Of a DNA stretch of 64,000 bases, positions 1 to 7,136 are shown piece after piece. The notes beneath the pieces are model-generated. The model saw only the letters and a program-made list of their open reading frames with translations. It ran no database searches and had not been told where the DNA came from. Position 1 is the first letter of the stretch, and every line of letters starts with the position of its first letter. The stretch spans positions 103,448 through 167,447 of the forward strand of contig JAJYRQ010000001.1 in NCBI GenBank assembly GCA_021794015.1, written 5' to 3'. Source of the DNA: Deltaproteobacteria bacterium (GTDB lineage: Bacteria > Desulfobacterota > Binatia > Binatales > Binataceae). The position numbers and the translations under genes were made by a program.

Positions 1-655
1 GGCTGACGATGCCGCCAAACGGCGCGCGCAGTTGCGTGTAGCTCAGTTGAAGTTCGGCTTGCGCCAACTGGGCTTGCGCCTGCTGGACGATGGGTCGGCG
101 GTAGCGGTCGCCGGCCTCGCCGTCCAAGGTTCCGCCCAGCGCAGCGCGCACTTCGGCCACCTGGTGCTGTGCCAGCGCCCGGGCCGAGAGCGCCACCTTT
201 AATGCCGTAACAGCCTGGTCGTAGTAAGCCCGCGAGACGACCTTGGCCTCCCAAAGCGCCCGCGCTCGCCCGTGGTCGAGCCGGGCCTGCTTGAGTTGCG
301 CCTCGGCCAGCTTAAGCGCGGCCCGTGCCGCCGCAAGCTGGGCGAAAAGCTGGTCGATGTCCTGGCGCGCCCGGTCGAGTTGGGCCTGGTTCTGCGCCAC
401 CTGCACGGCGTAGTCGCGCGGGTCAAGCTCGAGCAGCGGCTGCTGCGCCTTCACCCGCCAGTTGTCGTCCACGTAAAGCTTCACCACGGTGCCGGCCACC
501 CGTGACGTGACCAGCGCCATCGTACCGTCCACGTAAGCGTCGTCGGTCGCCACGTGGGTGGCGTAGTAACGGTACAGGCGGTGTCCGGGAAGGACCGCGG
601 CGAGCAGCGCCGTCCCCGCAAGGGCGAGCAGGGTCCGCTTTTGCCATCTTTTCAT
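1..655 (-). CDS. HlyD/EmrA-family efflux membrane-fusion (adaptor) protein, C-terminus cut by window edge
   Basis: The minus strand is open from an ATG at 655 to the window edge, about 218 codons. Residues 8-24 form a hydrophobic N-terminal anchor. A VATDDAYVDGT stretch near residue 33 is the typical start of the EmrA/HlyD barrel-lipoyl region. Two long Ala/Gln/Leu-rich coiled-coil arms follow (about residues 75-190), and the sequence returns toward the lipoyl half with LRAPFGGIV just before the edge. Such adaptors link an inner-membrane pump to an outer-membrane channel. A divergent TetR gene starts 113 bp away, the usual arrangement for a locally controlled efflux operon. The pump gene would lie outside the window. 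Confidence 0.9.
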   Translation of the reverse strand, partial: MKRWQKRTLLALAGTALLAAVLPGHRLYRYYATHVATDDAYVDGTMALVTSRVAGTVVKLYVDDNWRVKAQQPLLELDPRDYAVQVAQNQAQLDRARQDIDQLFAQLAAARAALKLAEAQLKQARLDHGRARALWEAKVVSRAYYDQAVTALKVALSARALAQHQVAEVRAALGGTLDGEAGDRYRRPIVQQAQAQLAQAELQLSYTQLRAPFGGIVS

Positions 656-719
656 CAGGTGCTGTTTTGCGCGTCGTGCGGGCCGCTCACCCCCCTTTGC
701 TCGACGGCCCCGGTCATGC

Positions 720-731
720 TACCGATCGGTA
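720..731. promoter_or_regulatory. Candidate TetR operator, 12-bp palindrome
   Basis: TACCGATCGGTA is a perfect 12-bp palindrome in the 113-bp gap between the divergent adaptor gene and the TetR gene. Its position suits autoregulation and control of the efflux genes. Assignment to the neighbouring TetR protein is inference. Confidence 0.5.
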
Positions 732-768
732 AGTCAGGCGATTCTATGCTACCACTGCGCGGGCGGTA

Positions 769-1458
769 ATGGAAGGCAACCAGGGGCAAGCGCGCAAGCG
801 GCTACTCGAGGCCGGGCTTGAGGAGTTCGCCGCGCGAGGATACGCGGGCGCTTCGGTCCAGCGGATCGTCGTGCGGGCGGGATTCACCAAGCCGGTTCTC
901 TATTACTACTTCGGCAGCAAAGCGGGCCTTTACCGCGCGCTTATCGACCTCTGTTTTGACCGGGCGCTGGAACGGATGGAGCGGGCCGCGCTCGGGGCTT
1001 GCGACGTGGTGCAAGCGCTGCGCAGCATTGCGGGCACATTGTTCGAGTTTGCCGGCCGGGAGCGCGAGCTGATACGCCTTTTGTTTGCGGCGACCTCGGC
1101 GCCCGTGGGTGAGCTCTCGCCCACGGTGCGGCGCGACCAGAAGTATCGGCGCAACTTTGATTTCGTCCGCGCGGTCATGGCACAGGGGCTCAGGCAGGGC
1201 GTCTTTACCGGGCTGAGCGATGAGGAGCTGGCGATGGGATTCTTGGGCCATCTCTACGCCGCCTTTATCCGCCAACTGCGCAGCCCCGAGTTTGCGCTCG
1301 ATCGCCGCCTGGGCGAGCGGATGGCGACCTTGTTCCTGAAAGGGGCGCTGGTCCGCGGGCCGTGGGCCAGGCGCAGCCCCGGCAAGGCCGGCAAGGCGGC
1401 CGGCGCGCCGCCTAGCGTTTGGCCGCAGGGAAAAGCTGCGCGCCGGTTTCAGCGTTGA
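769..1458 (+). CDS. TetR/AcrR-family transcriptional regulator
   Basis: A 229-residue protein. Residues about 8-58 form the TetR DNA-binding domain, with the recognition helix in a GFTKPVLYYYFGSKAGLY stretch that matches the family signature. The remainder is a helical ligand/dimer domain. The last 35 or so residues are Gly/Ala/Arg-rich and look like read-on past the fold. Its 3' end overlaps the convergent ferredoxin gene by 47 bp. The divergent adaptor gene and the palindrome at 720-731 suggest that it represses an efflux operon in response to a toxic ligand; that ligand cannot be read from the sequence. Confidence 0.9.
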   Translation: MEGNQGQARKRLLEAGLEEFAARGYAGASVQRIVVRAGFTKPVLYYYFGSKAGLYRALIDLCFDRALERMERAALGACDVVQALRSIAGTLFEFAGRERELIRLLFAATSAPVGELSPTVRRDQKYRRNFDFVRAVMAQGLRQGVFTGLSDEELAMGFLGHLYAAFIRQLRSPEFALDRRLGERMATLFLKGALVRGPWARRSPGKAGKAAGAPPSVWPQGKAARRFQR

Positions 1459-1645
1459 CCACCGTGATCGCCTTGACCGGACATCCGCGGGCGGCGGCCA
1501 TGATGGTCTCGTCGCCGGCGCCGTCGGGGTCGATCACCTCCGACTTGCCGTTCTCGTCGAGTTGAAAGACCGCCGGCGCGGTTTCAGTGCAGTCGCCGCT
1601 GCCGATGCAGCGGGCCTGATTGACCGACGGTTTGAATTTGCCCAT
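1412..1645 (-). CDS. Small ferredoxin, three-cysteine ([3Fe-4S]-type)
   Basis: A 77-residue protein starting MGKFKPSVNQARCIGSG. It has Cys13, Cys19 and Cys55-Pro. The usual middle cysteine of CxxCxxC is Ser16, which gives the CxxSxxC...CP pattern seen in [3Fe-4S] or atypical [4Fe-4S] ferredoxins that serve cytochrome P450s and other monooxygenases. It would be a soluble electron carrier. No partner oxygenase lies beside it here. The gene converges with the TetR gene and overlaps its 3' end by 47 bp. Confidence 0.88.
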   Translation of the reverse strand: MGKFKPSVNQARCIGSGDCTETAPAVFQLDENGKSEVIDPDGAGDETIMAAARGCPVKAITVVNAETGAQLFPAAKR

Positions 1646-1803
1646 GACGTTCCTCTTGGTTAGCGTTTGGTGAATCCGGCAGTCCAGGTTAAACGGGTCC
1701 GGTGTGTGGCGGCAAGCCGGGCTGCGCGCCGGCTTCGCCCTGGGCTTGCCTGCCGCGCCAAAGGAGCCGGCGGCGGGCGCTCGCGCAGCGCGGGGGGCCT
1801 TTG

Positions 1804-2196
1804 ATGGAACGCATTGTAGGAACCGGGATTGACATTGTCGAGGTCAAGCGGGTCGAGCGGGCGCTTTGCCGTCCGGGCACGGGAACGAGGTTTCGCAGCC
1901 GCGTCTTCACCGCCGAAGAGGCGGCGTACTGCGAATCGCGCGGGCGGCCGCGTTATCAGAGCTACGCCGCACGTTTCGCGGCCAAAGAGGCCGCGATGAA
2001 AGCGCTCGGCACCGGTTGGAGCCGCGACGTCGGCTGGCGCGAGATCGAGGTGGCGCGCAAGCCGCGCCAGGCGCCGACCATCGTGCTCCACGGCAAGGCC
2101 GCCGCCCTGGCGCGCCGCCTGAAGGTGACCGGCTTTCATCTAAGCCTAAGCCACACCGGGGAGATGGCCGTGGCGCAGGTCATCGCCCTCGGCTAA
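1804..2196 (+). CDS. acpS: Holo-[acyl-carrier-protein] synthase
   Basis: A 130-residue protein, normal for AcpS. It transfers 4'-phosphopantetheine from CoA to a serine of apo-ACP. GTGIDIVEVKRVERA at the N-terminus holds the Mg-binding Asp, ARFAAKEAAMKALG carries the catalytic Glu/Lys region, and LSLSHTGEMAVA is the C-terminal family motif. The ATG at 1804 was chosen because the fold begins directly there. Upstream in-frame codons encode only low-complexity sequence. Confidence 0.93.
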   Translation: MERIVGTGIDIVEVKRVERALCRPGTGTRFRSRVFTAEEAAYCESRGRPRYQSYAARFAAKEAAMKALGTGWSRDVGWREIEVARKPRQAPTIVLHGKAAALARRLKVTGFHLSLSHTGEMAVAQVIALG

Positions 2197-2281
2197 GCGC
2201 CTGGGCCCGGCAAGCGCCGGGCGGTCGCGCTGGCGTGCGGCCGGCGGGCTCAGCGTGCCGCCGGGCAGCGAGAGCGCGCGG

Positions 2282-3712
2282 TTACTTGGGCTTGGCCGAG
2301 GGGGCCGGCGCGGGCGTTTTTGCCGGCACGAAGGCTGACGCGGGTTTGTCGGCCTGCGAGAAGCTGTAGGCCGAAAGGCTGTAGACGGCCCGGCTTGTGC
2401 TTGACGCCGCGTAGTAGCGATCGGATACCTTTTGGGCAGCCGTTTTTTCTGCCGGTTTTGCCGCTTTAACCTCGCCGAGCTTGACCGTTGCCAGCGTCTT
2501 GCCCTTGCGGTCGATTAGCCCGATCTCTTCGCTGGGATGGTCCAGGCCGAAGTCCTTGGGGTCTTTCATCGGGTCTTCGACAATGGCTTGGCCGCGAAGA
2601 TCGGCCAGCGCAAAGACAAAAGCATTGGCCGCACCCTGGGCGGCAGGGTCTTGCCGCCCGTCTTGCCGGAGAAGCAGCCAGCGGTCCTGCTCGGCGCGCT
2701 TGAGCGAATAGGCGCCGTCCGGACGGGTCACACGCGCCTCGCCCACATCTTGGGCGTGAACGTCGAGGACCGTCTTGTCGCGGAGATCGAGCAGCGGCCG
2801 GTCGAGGCTGCTCAAGAGCCAGTTGCCGACGCTGTAAACCGAGCCGCCCTCGCCCCGGCGGGCGTAGAGCTCGCCTTGCGCCGGGTGGGCGGCCGGCGGC
2901 TCGGCGAGCATCAGCGACTGCCGCGCATTGCTCTTGCCGGCAAACAGGCTCACCGTGAACTCCGCCTGGTCCAGACCGTAGGCGGAAAGCTGCGGCGAGG
3001 CGCTGTCGTCGACGAAGCGCGCCACGCGCGCCTCGGCCAAGGCGTCGAGCAAGCTCTTGACCTCCTGGCTGTCGGCCTGGTAGCCGGCGGGCTTGACGAT
3101 CTTCCACCGTTTGCCGGTGCGGTCGAGCTCGATCGGCGGCTGGCCGCGGTGGTCGAGGACGATCCGGTTAACCTCGTCGGGCACAAACCGCATCAGCCGG
3201 CGCGAGCGCAGTTGGCTTAGCCGTTTGGTCATGTCGGAAGCGAAGACGCCGGCGACCAGGTAGACGGCCTGGCGGTCGGCCCGTTTAACGTAGGTGCTGT
3301 AACCGACCGGGGTTGAGCGGCCGACCTCGATGGCCGGCAGCGTCGTGTTGGTGGTTGTTAGCGTGACGACGGCGCGCGGCTTGTCCAGTCCGAAGCGGGG
3401 CAAGTCTTCGGCTTTTTCTTCGACCGTCCGTTCGATTTGGCAGCCGGCGACGGCGTCCAGCAGGGCCTTGACTGCGCCGTCGTCGGCCTCGGCTCTGATC
3501 GGCGCGGCGACGCGCCAGGCGCCTTTCGGGGCGCGCTGGAGCACGATGCGCGGCTTGTCAGGGTAGCTGAGCGTGACGGCCAGCACATCGTCGGCCGCAA
3601 CCTTGAGCAGGAGGTCCTTTTTCCCGGAGCCGGGCTGCCAGGCAAGCTTGAGCGCCCACGCCCCCAGCAGCAGGAACAAAACCAAGACAATTAGCGTTCG
3701 ACGGACCGACAC
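2282..3712 (-). CDS. DUF4340-domain membrane-anchored protein of a Gld-type ABC system
   Basis: One N-terminal transmembrane helix (TLIVLVLFLLLGAWALKL) is followed by about 440 residues of repeated DUF4340 units, in which the FGLDKP/YGLDQ/FGLDHP motif recurs three times. The C-terminus is Pro/Ala/Lys-rich. I prefer the GTG at 3712, which puts the helix at residue 5; an upstream in-frame start at 3778 would overlap the previous gene by 38 bp. DUF4340 proteins commonly follow GldG-like genes, as here, and probably act at the periplasmic face of the same exporter. The exact role is unknown. Confidence 0.82.
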   Translation of the reverse strand: MSVRRTLIVLVLFLLLGAWALKLAWQPGSGKKDLLLKVAADDVLAVTLSYPDKPRIVLQRAPKGAWRVAAPIRAEADDGAVKALLDAVAGCQIERTVEEKAEDLPRFGLDKPRAVVTLTTTNTTLPAIEVGRSTPVGYSTYVKRADRQAVYLVAGVFASDMTKRLSQLRSRRLMRFVPDEVNRIVLDHRGQPPIELDRTGKRWKIVKPAGYQADSQEVKSLLDALAEARVARFVDDSASPQLSAYGLDQAEFTVSLFAGKSNARQSLMLAEPPAAHPAQGELYARRGEGGSVYSVGNWLLSSLDRPLLDLRDKTVLDVHAQDVGEARVTRPDGAYSLKRAEQDRWLLLRQDGRQDPAAQGAANAFVFALADLRGQAIVEDPMKDPKDFGLDHPSEEIGLIDRKGKTLATVKLGEVKAAKPAEKTAAQKVSDRYYAASSTSRAVYSLSAYSFSQADKPASAFVPAKTPAPAPSAKPK

Positions 3713-3740
3713 GGACGGAACAAACCGGCAGCTCAAAGAG

Positions 3741-5297
3741 TCAGTTGCGCCGCTCCCACCAGACGATGACGCCCCCAATCAACAGCAGTTCCGGCAACAG
3801 CAGCACCGACAGGGCAAATATGGTGCTGAACTGATTGACGGTGAGATTGACGCGCGAGGCGCGCAGCGCCTTGGGACGAATCGAGATCGAGGAGCTTTCT
3901 CCCGCCAGCCAGTCCGTGCAGTTGAGGAAGAAGTCGCGGTTGAAAAAGTCGTAAAAGTAGTGATTGTCCGCGAAATCGGTGCTTCCCACCACGACCAGGC
4001 GCGCCTGCCCCTTGCCGCCCGCCTGCGCGAGGTCGGCGCTGACCGCCTCGGCCACCGCCAGCGGTCCTTTGCGGTCCTCCTTGCCAAGCTGCGCCACCTG
4101 CCGCTCGAACAGGTCCTTGAGGTCGGTTTCGGCCCACGAGTTCCGACTCGTCATGGCCAGCGCGGTTACCACCAGCCCCTTCTTGCCGGTGCTGTCTTCG
4201 CTGAGCGAACGCGCCATCGGGAAGACCGTCTGGTGGGTGAAGGAATCGGTGATCGGATGGCGGCCGTAGGAGGTCACCAGCGGATTGAGGCCGAGCGCTG
4301 GTCCGGAGAAAAGCCGCACCACTTGGTCGACTATGATGTCGTCGCCGGCCTTGACCCCCCAGTCGGCGGTAAGTTTGACCAGCGCCGTCTCATCGCGCGA
4401 GCCGTCGGGACGCGGCGGCCGCAAAAGCGCCAGCAGCCGGCCGCCCGCCTTAAGGTAAGCGTTGATTTCATCGGTTTCCTGCGCTAGCAGCGCTCGGGCC
4501 GGTCCGGCGACGACCAGCAGGTTGCACTCCTGGGGCACTGCCTTTTGGCTGGCCAGGACCACGCGCTTGACCCGGTAATTCTCGCCCTCCAGGGCCTTGC
4601 GCGCCTCGCCGAACCCGCGTTCTGACTGCGCGTCGTCCGGGTTGGCCTCGCCATGGCCGCCGGTAAAGCAGACGGTCTTGGTGCCCGATTTGATCAGCTT
4701 GAGGATGGCGTTGGTGAGCGCCTGCTCGGTCATCTCGGTCACGTTGGTGCCGGTCCCGTCGTCGCCTCCGTACTGGAGGTGCGTGGTGTTCATCACCGAG
4801 ACTTTGAACCGCTCGGCCAGCTCCGGATGGCGATCGGGGTCGACCAGCATAAAGCTGACCCGCGCTGATGCATAGGCGTAGCTTTCATAAAGCGTGCGTG
4901 CGCGTTCGCTCTGTCCGCCCGGGACGAAGCCATAGAGTTTGAGCGGCTTTTTTAGCTCCTGGACGACTTTGACCGATTGGGAGGAGAGGCTGAAGGCGTG
5001 CTCCGCGGTCAGGTCGAAGCGGCGGTGGTAACGCGCGGAAAGAAAGTTGACCACGATTACCAAGCCCACGAAGAGCAGCGTGTAGGCGGCTTCGTTAAGC
5101 CCGTAGCGGGCCTTGCGCCCGGTCAGCGTCGAGAGCGCCGCACGGTTCGAGGTCGCCCAGATAACAACGGCAAAAACCCCGAAGACCAGGTTTATCAGGA
5201 CAAAAAGCTGCAGACCCGAGGCGATCAGGTAGTCCACCAGCGCAAAGGCAAGGAAAACCAGGCCCAGCAGCCCTGACAGTCCTGAACTGCGACGCAT
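3741..5297 (-). CDS. GldG-like ABC-transporter auxiliary membrane protein
   Basis: A 518-residue protein with two or three N-terminal transmembrane helices (about residues 8-95). A large extracytoplasmic domain of the GldG/ABC_transp_aux family follows (ARYHRRFDLTAEHAFSLSSQS; VCFTGGHGEANP), and a C-terminal helix near residue 495. In Bacteroidota the equivalent GldA-GldF-GldG complex serves gliding and secretion. Outside that phylum the family forms exporters of unknown substrate. It lies 19 bp downstream of the permease gene in one minus-strand operon. Confidence 0.85.
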   Translation of the reverse strand: MRRSSGLSGLLGLVFLAFALVDYLIASGLQLFVLINLVFGVFAVVIWATSNRAALSTLTGRKARYGLNEAAYTLLFVGLVIVVNFLSARYHRRFDLTAEHAFSLSSQSVKVVQELKKPLKLYGFVPGGQSERARTLYESYAYASARVSFMLVDPDRHPELAERFKVSVMNTTHLQYGGDDGTGTNVTEMTEQALTNAILKLIKSGTKTVCFTGGHGEANPDDAQSERGFGEARKALEGENYRVKRVVLASQKAVPQECNLLVVAGPARALLAQETDEINAYLKAGGRLLALLRPPRPDGSRDETALVKLTADWGVKAGDDIIVDQVVRLFSGPALGLNPLVTSYGRHPITDSFTHQTVFPMARSLSEDSTGKKGLVVTALAMTSRNSWAETDLKDLFERQVAQLGKEDRKGPLAVAEAVSADLAQAGGKGQARLVVVGSTDFADNHYFYDFFNRDFFLNCTDWLAGESSSISIRPKALRASRVNLTVNQFSTIFALSVLLLPELLLIGGVIVWWERRN

Positions 5298-5316
5298 CCC
5301 TCAAAAACCCCTATGC

Positions 5317-6090
5317 CTAGCGCCAGCGCGCCGACTCCACCGAGCGCTGCGTGAGAAAAAGCGCAACCCCGACCAGGCTTAACAGGTAGACCAGGTCCCG
5401 GCTGTCGATAAGCCCCTGCGTCATCCGGTCGAAGTGCTCAGGCAGCGACAGGTAGCGCAGCACGGCGGTGGTCGCCGCGCCTGCGGCCTCCGCCGGCCAC
5501 GAAATGACGTACAGCAAAAGCAGCGCCCCGAAACAGCTTATCGCCGCGATTATCTGGTTGGTGGTCAGCGAGCTGGTAAAAAGCCCCACGCCGACAAAAC
5601 AGACGCCCAAAAGCCCCAGCCCCAGGTATCCCGACGCCATGACGCCCGCCTCGGGATTCCCGTAGAGCGCCAGAATCACGGCATAGACGCCGGACAGTAC
5701 GATCATGCCAAGCACAAAGCAGGCCGCGGCGATGAACTTGCCCGCAACCACCTCGCCCGTCCGGACCGGAGCGGTCAGCAGCAGCTCGTAGGTGCCGGTA
5801 CGTTTCTCTTCGGCAAAGGCGCGCATCGTGATCGCCGGCACCAGGATAACCAGCACAATCGCCAGGTCGTGCAGCATCGGCGCAACCACCATCGTGTTCA
5901 GGTTGACTCGCTCCAGCGCCTGGACGTTGTGCATCATGATGTAGATTTGCAGAATCTGGTCGAAACGGCTTAGCAAGGAGAAGAAAAACCAGCCGGCCAG
6001 CAGCAGGAAGACCGCCATCACCACGTACGCCACCGGTTGGACGAAGTAGCTCTGCAGTTCCTTGCCGGCGATTACTAGCGCGTTTTTCAT
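5317..6090 (-). CDS. ABC-2 type permease (GldF-like)
   Basis: About 257 residues from the ATG at 6090 (MKNALVIAGKEL), with six hydrophobic helices. The motif FAEEKRTGTYELLLTAPVRT, between the second and third helices, is diagnostic of ABC-2 permeases of the GldF/NosY type. An earlier in-frame start at 6135 would add 15 residues without membrane character. The gene sits between the ATPase (69 bp upstream) and the GldG-like gene, and would form the membrane channel of that exporter. Confidence 0.88.
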   Translation of the reverse strand: MKNALVIAGKELQSYFVQPVAYVVMAVFLLLAGWFFFSLLSRFDQILQIYIMMHNVQALERVNLNTMVVAPMLHDLAIVLVILVPAITMRAFAEEKRTGTYELLLTAPVRTGEVVAGKFIAAACFVLGMIVLSGVYAVILALYGNPEAGVMASGYLGLGLLGVCFVGVGLFTSSLTTNQIIAAISCFGALLLLYVISWPAEAAGAATTAVLRYLSLPEHFDRMTQGLIDSRDLVYLLSLVGVALFLTQRSVESARWR

Positions 6091-6159
6091 CGTTCGCTCA
6101 TCGTCGACCGCAAGCCCGGCTATGCGGGCCGCCACGGGAGGGCGCTGGCTAAAATCATT

Positions 6160-6921
6160 TCAACTGCGTCCGGCGTCGACCTGCTCGAGCGCCTCCTCGT
6201 TGGCGGAGCGATGGCCTTCGCCCGAGATCGCTTCGAGAAAAATCTCTTCCAGCGACTTGCCGGCGGGCAGCGCCGCCAGGCTCTCCTCGAGGACCACGCG
6301 GCCCTGGCTGATAATGACCACCCGGTCGCATATCTGGGAGACCTCGGGCAAAATGTGGGTCGAGAGAACGATCGTGCGGTCGGCGGCCAAGCCGCGAATA
6401 AGCTCCCGCACTTCGTGGATTTGGCGCGGGTCGAGCCCGATTGTCGGTTCGTCGAGCACCAGGACCGGCGGGTCGTGAATCAGCGCCTGCGCCAGGCCGA
6501 CGCGCTGGCGGTAGCCTTTGGAAAGTTGGCCGCAGATGCGCTGCGCGACCGCCTCGAGGCCGCACACCCGGACCACTCGGTTAAGCGCGTCATCCAACGA
6601 CGCACGCGGGACATCGCGCAGCCGCGCGACAAAGCTCAGGTAGCTGGCGACCCGCATCTCGGGGTAAAGCGGCGGGGTTTCCGGCAGGTAGCCGATCCGC
6701 CGGCGGGCGGCCAGCGAGTGCGTAAAAACGTCGAGACCCTCGACCAAAACGGTTCCCGAGGTGGCGGGCATGTAGCCGCATATGATGCGCATGGTGGTGG
6801 TCTTGCCGGCGCCGTTGGGTCCCAAAAAGCCCAGGATTTGACCCTTGTCCGCCTTGAACGAGACCTCGTGTATGGCGACGACCTCGCCGTAGTGCTTGGT
6901 AAGGTTTTTCACCTCGATCAT
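6160..6921 (-). CDS. ABC transporter ATP-binding protein (GldA-like)
   Basis: A 253-residue nucleotide-binding subunit. Walker A is GPNGAGKTTT (about residues 35-44), the signature region is LSKGYRQRVGLAQAL, Walker B is VLVLDEPTIGLDP, and the switch His lies in VLSTHIL. The LSKGYRQRVG form of the signature is typical of drug-export and GldA-type ATPases. It is the first gene of the four-gene exporter operon and is divergent from polA across a 215-bp gap. Confidence 0.92.
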   Translation of the reverse strand: MIEVKNLTKHYGEVVAIHEVSFKADKGQILGFLGPNGAGKTTTMRIICGYMPATSGTVLVEGLDVFTHSLAARRRIGYLPETPPLYPEMRVASYLSFVARLRDVPRASLDDALNRVVRVCGLEAVAQRICGQLSKGYRQRVGLAQALIHDPPVLVLDEPTIGLDPRQIHEVRELIRGLAADRTIVLSTHILPEVSQICDRVVIISQGRVVLEESLAALPAGKSLEEIFLEAISGEGHRSANEEALEQVDAGRS

Positions 6922-7136
6922 TACAAACCAACCCGTGACGCCTGTGCCCCCGGCGTGCTAATTGACGAAAGCGGCCGAGAGCAGCCTCTGAACGCCGGGC
7001 CTCCAAAGGGCACCCCGGCCTTTGAGGGCCTGCAGGCGTCTAGTTAAACGGCGGGCGCCGCAGGTGTCAAGATGAGAGGTCACCCCGGCTGCAAGGCGCC
7101 AGGAGACGGCGCGCCGGGTGAAGCGATGCCAGCGCT

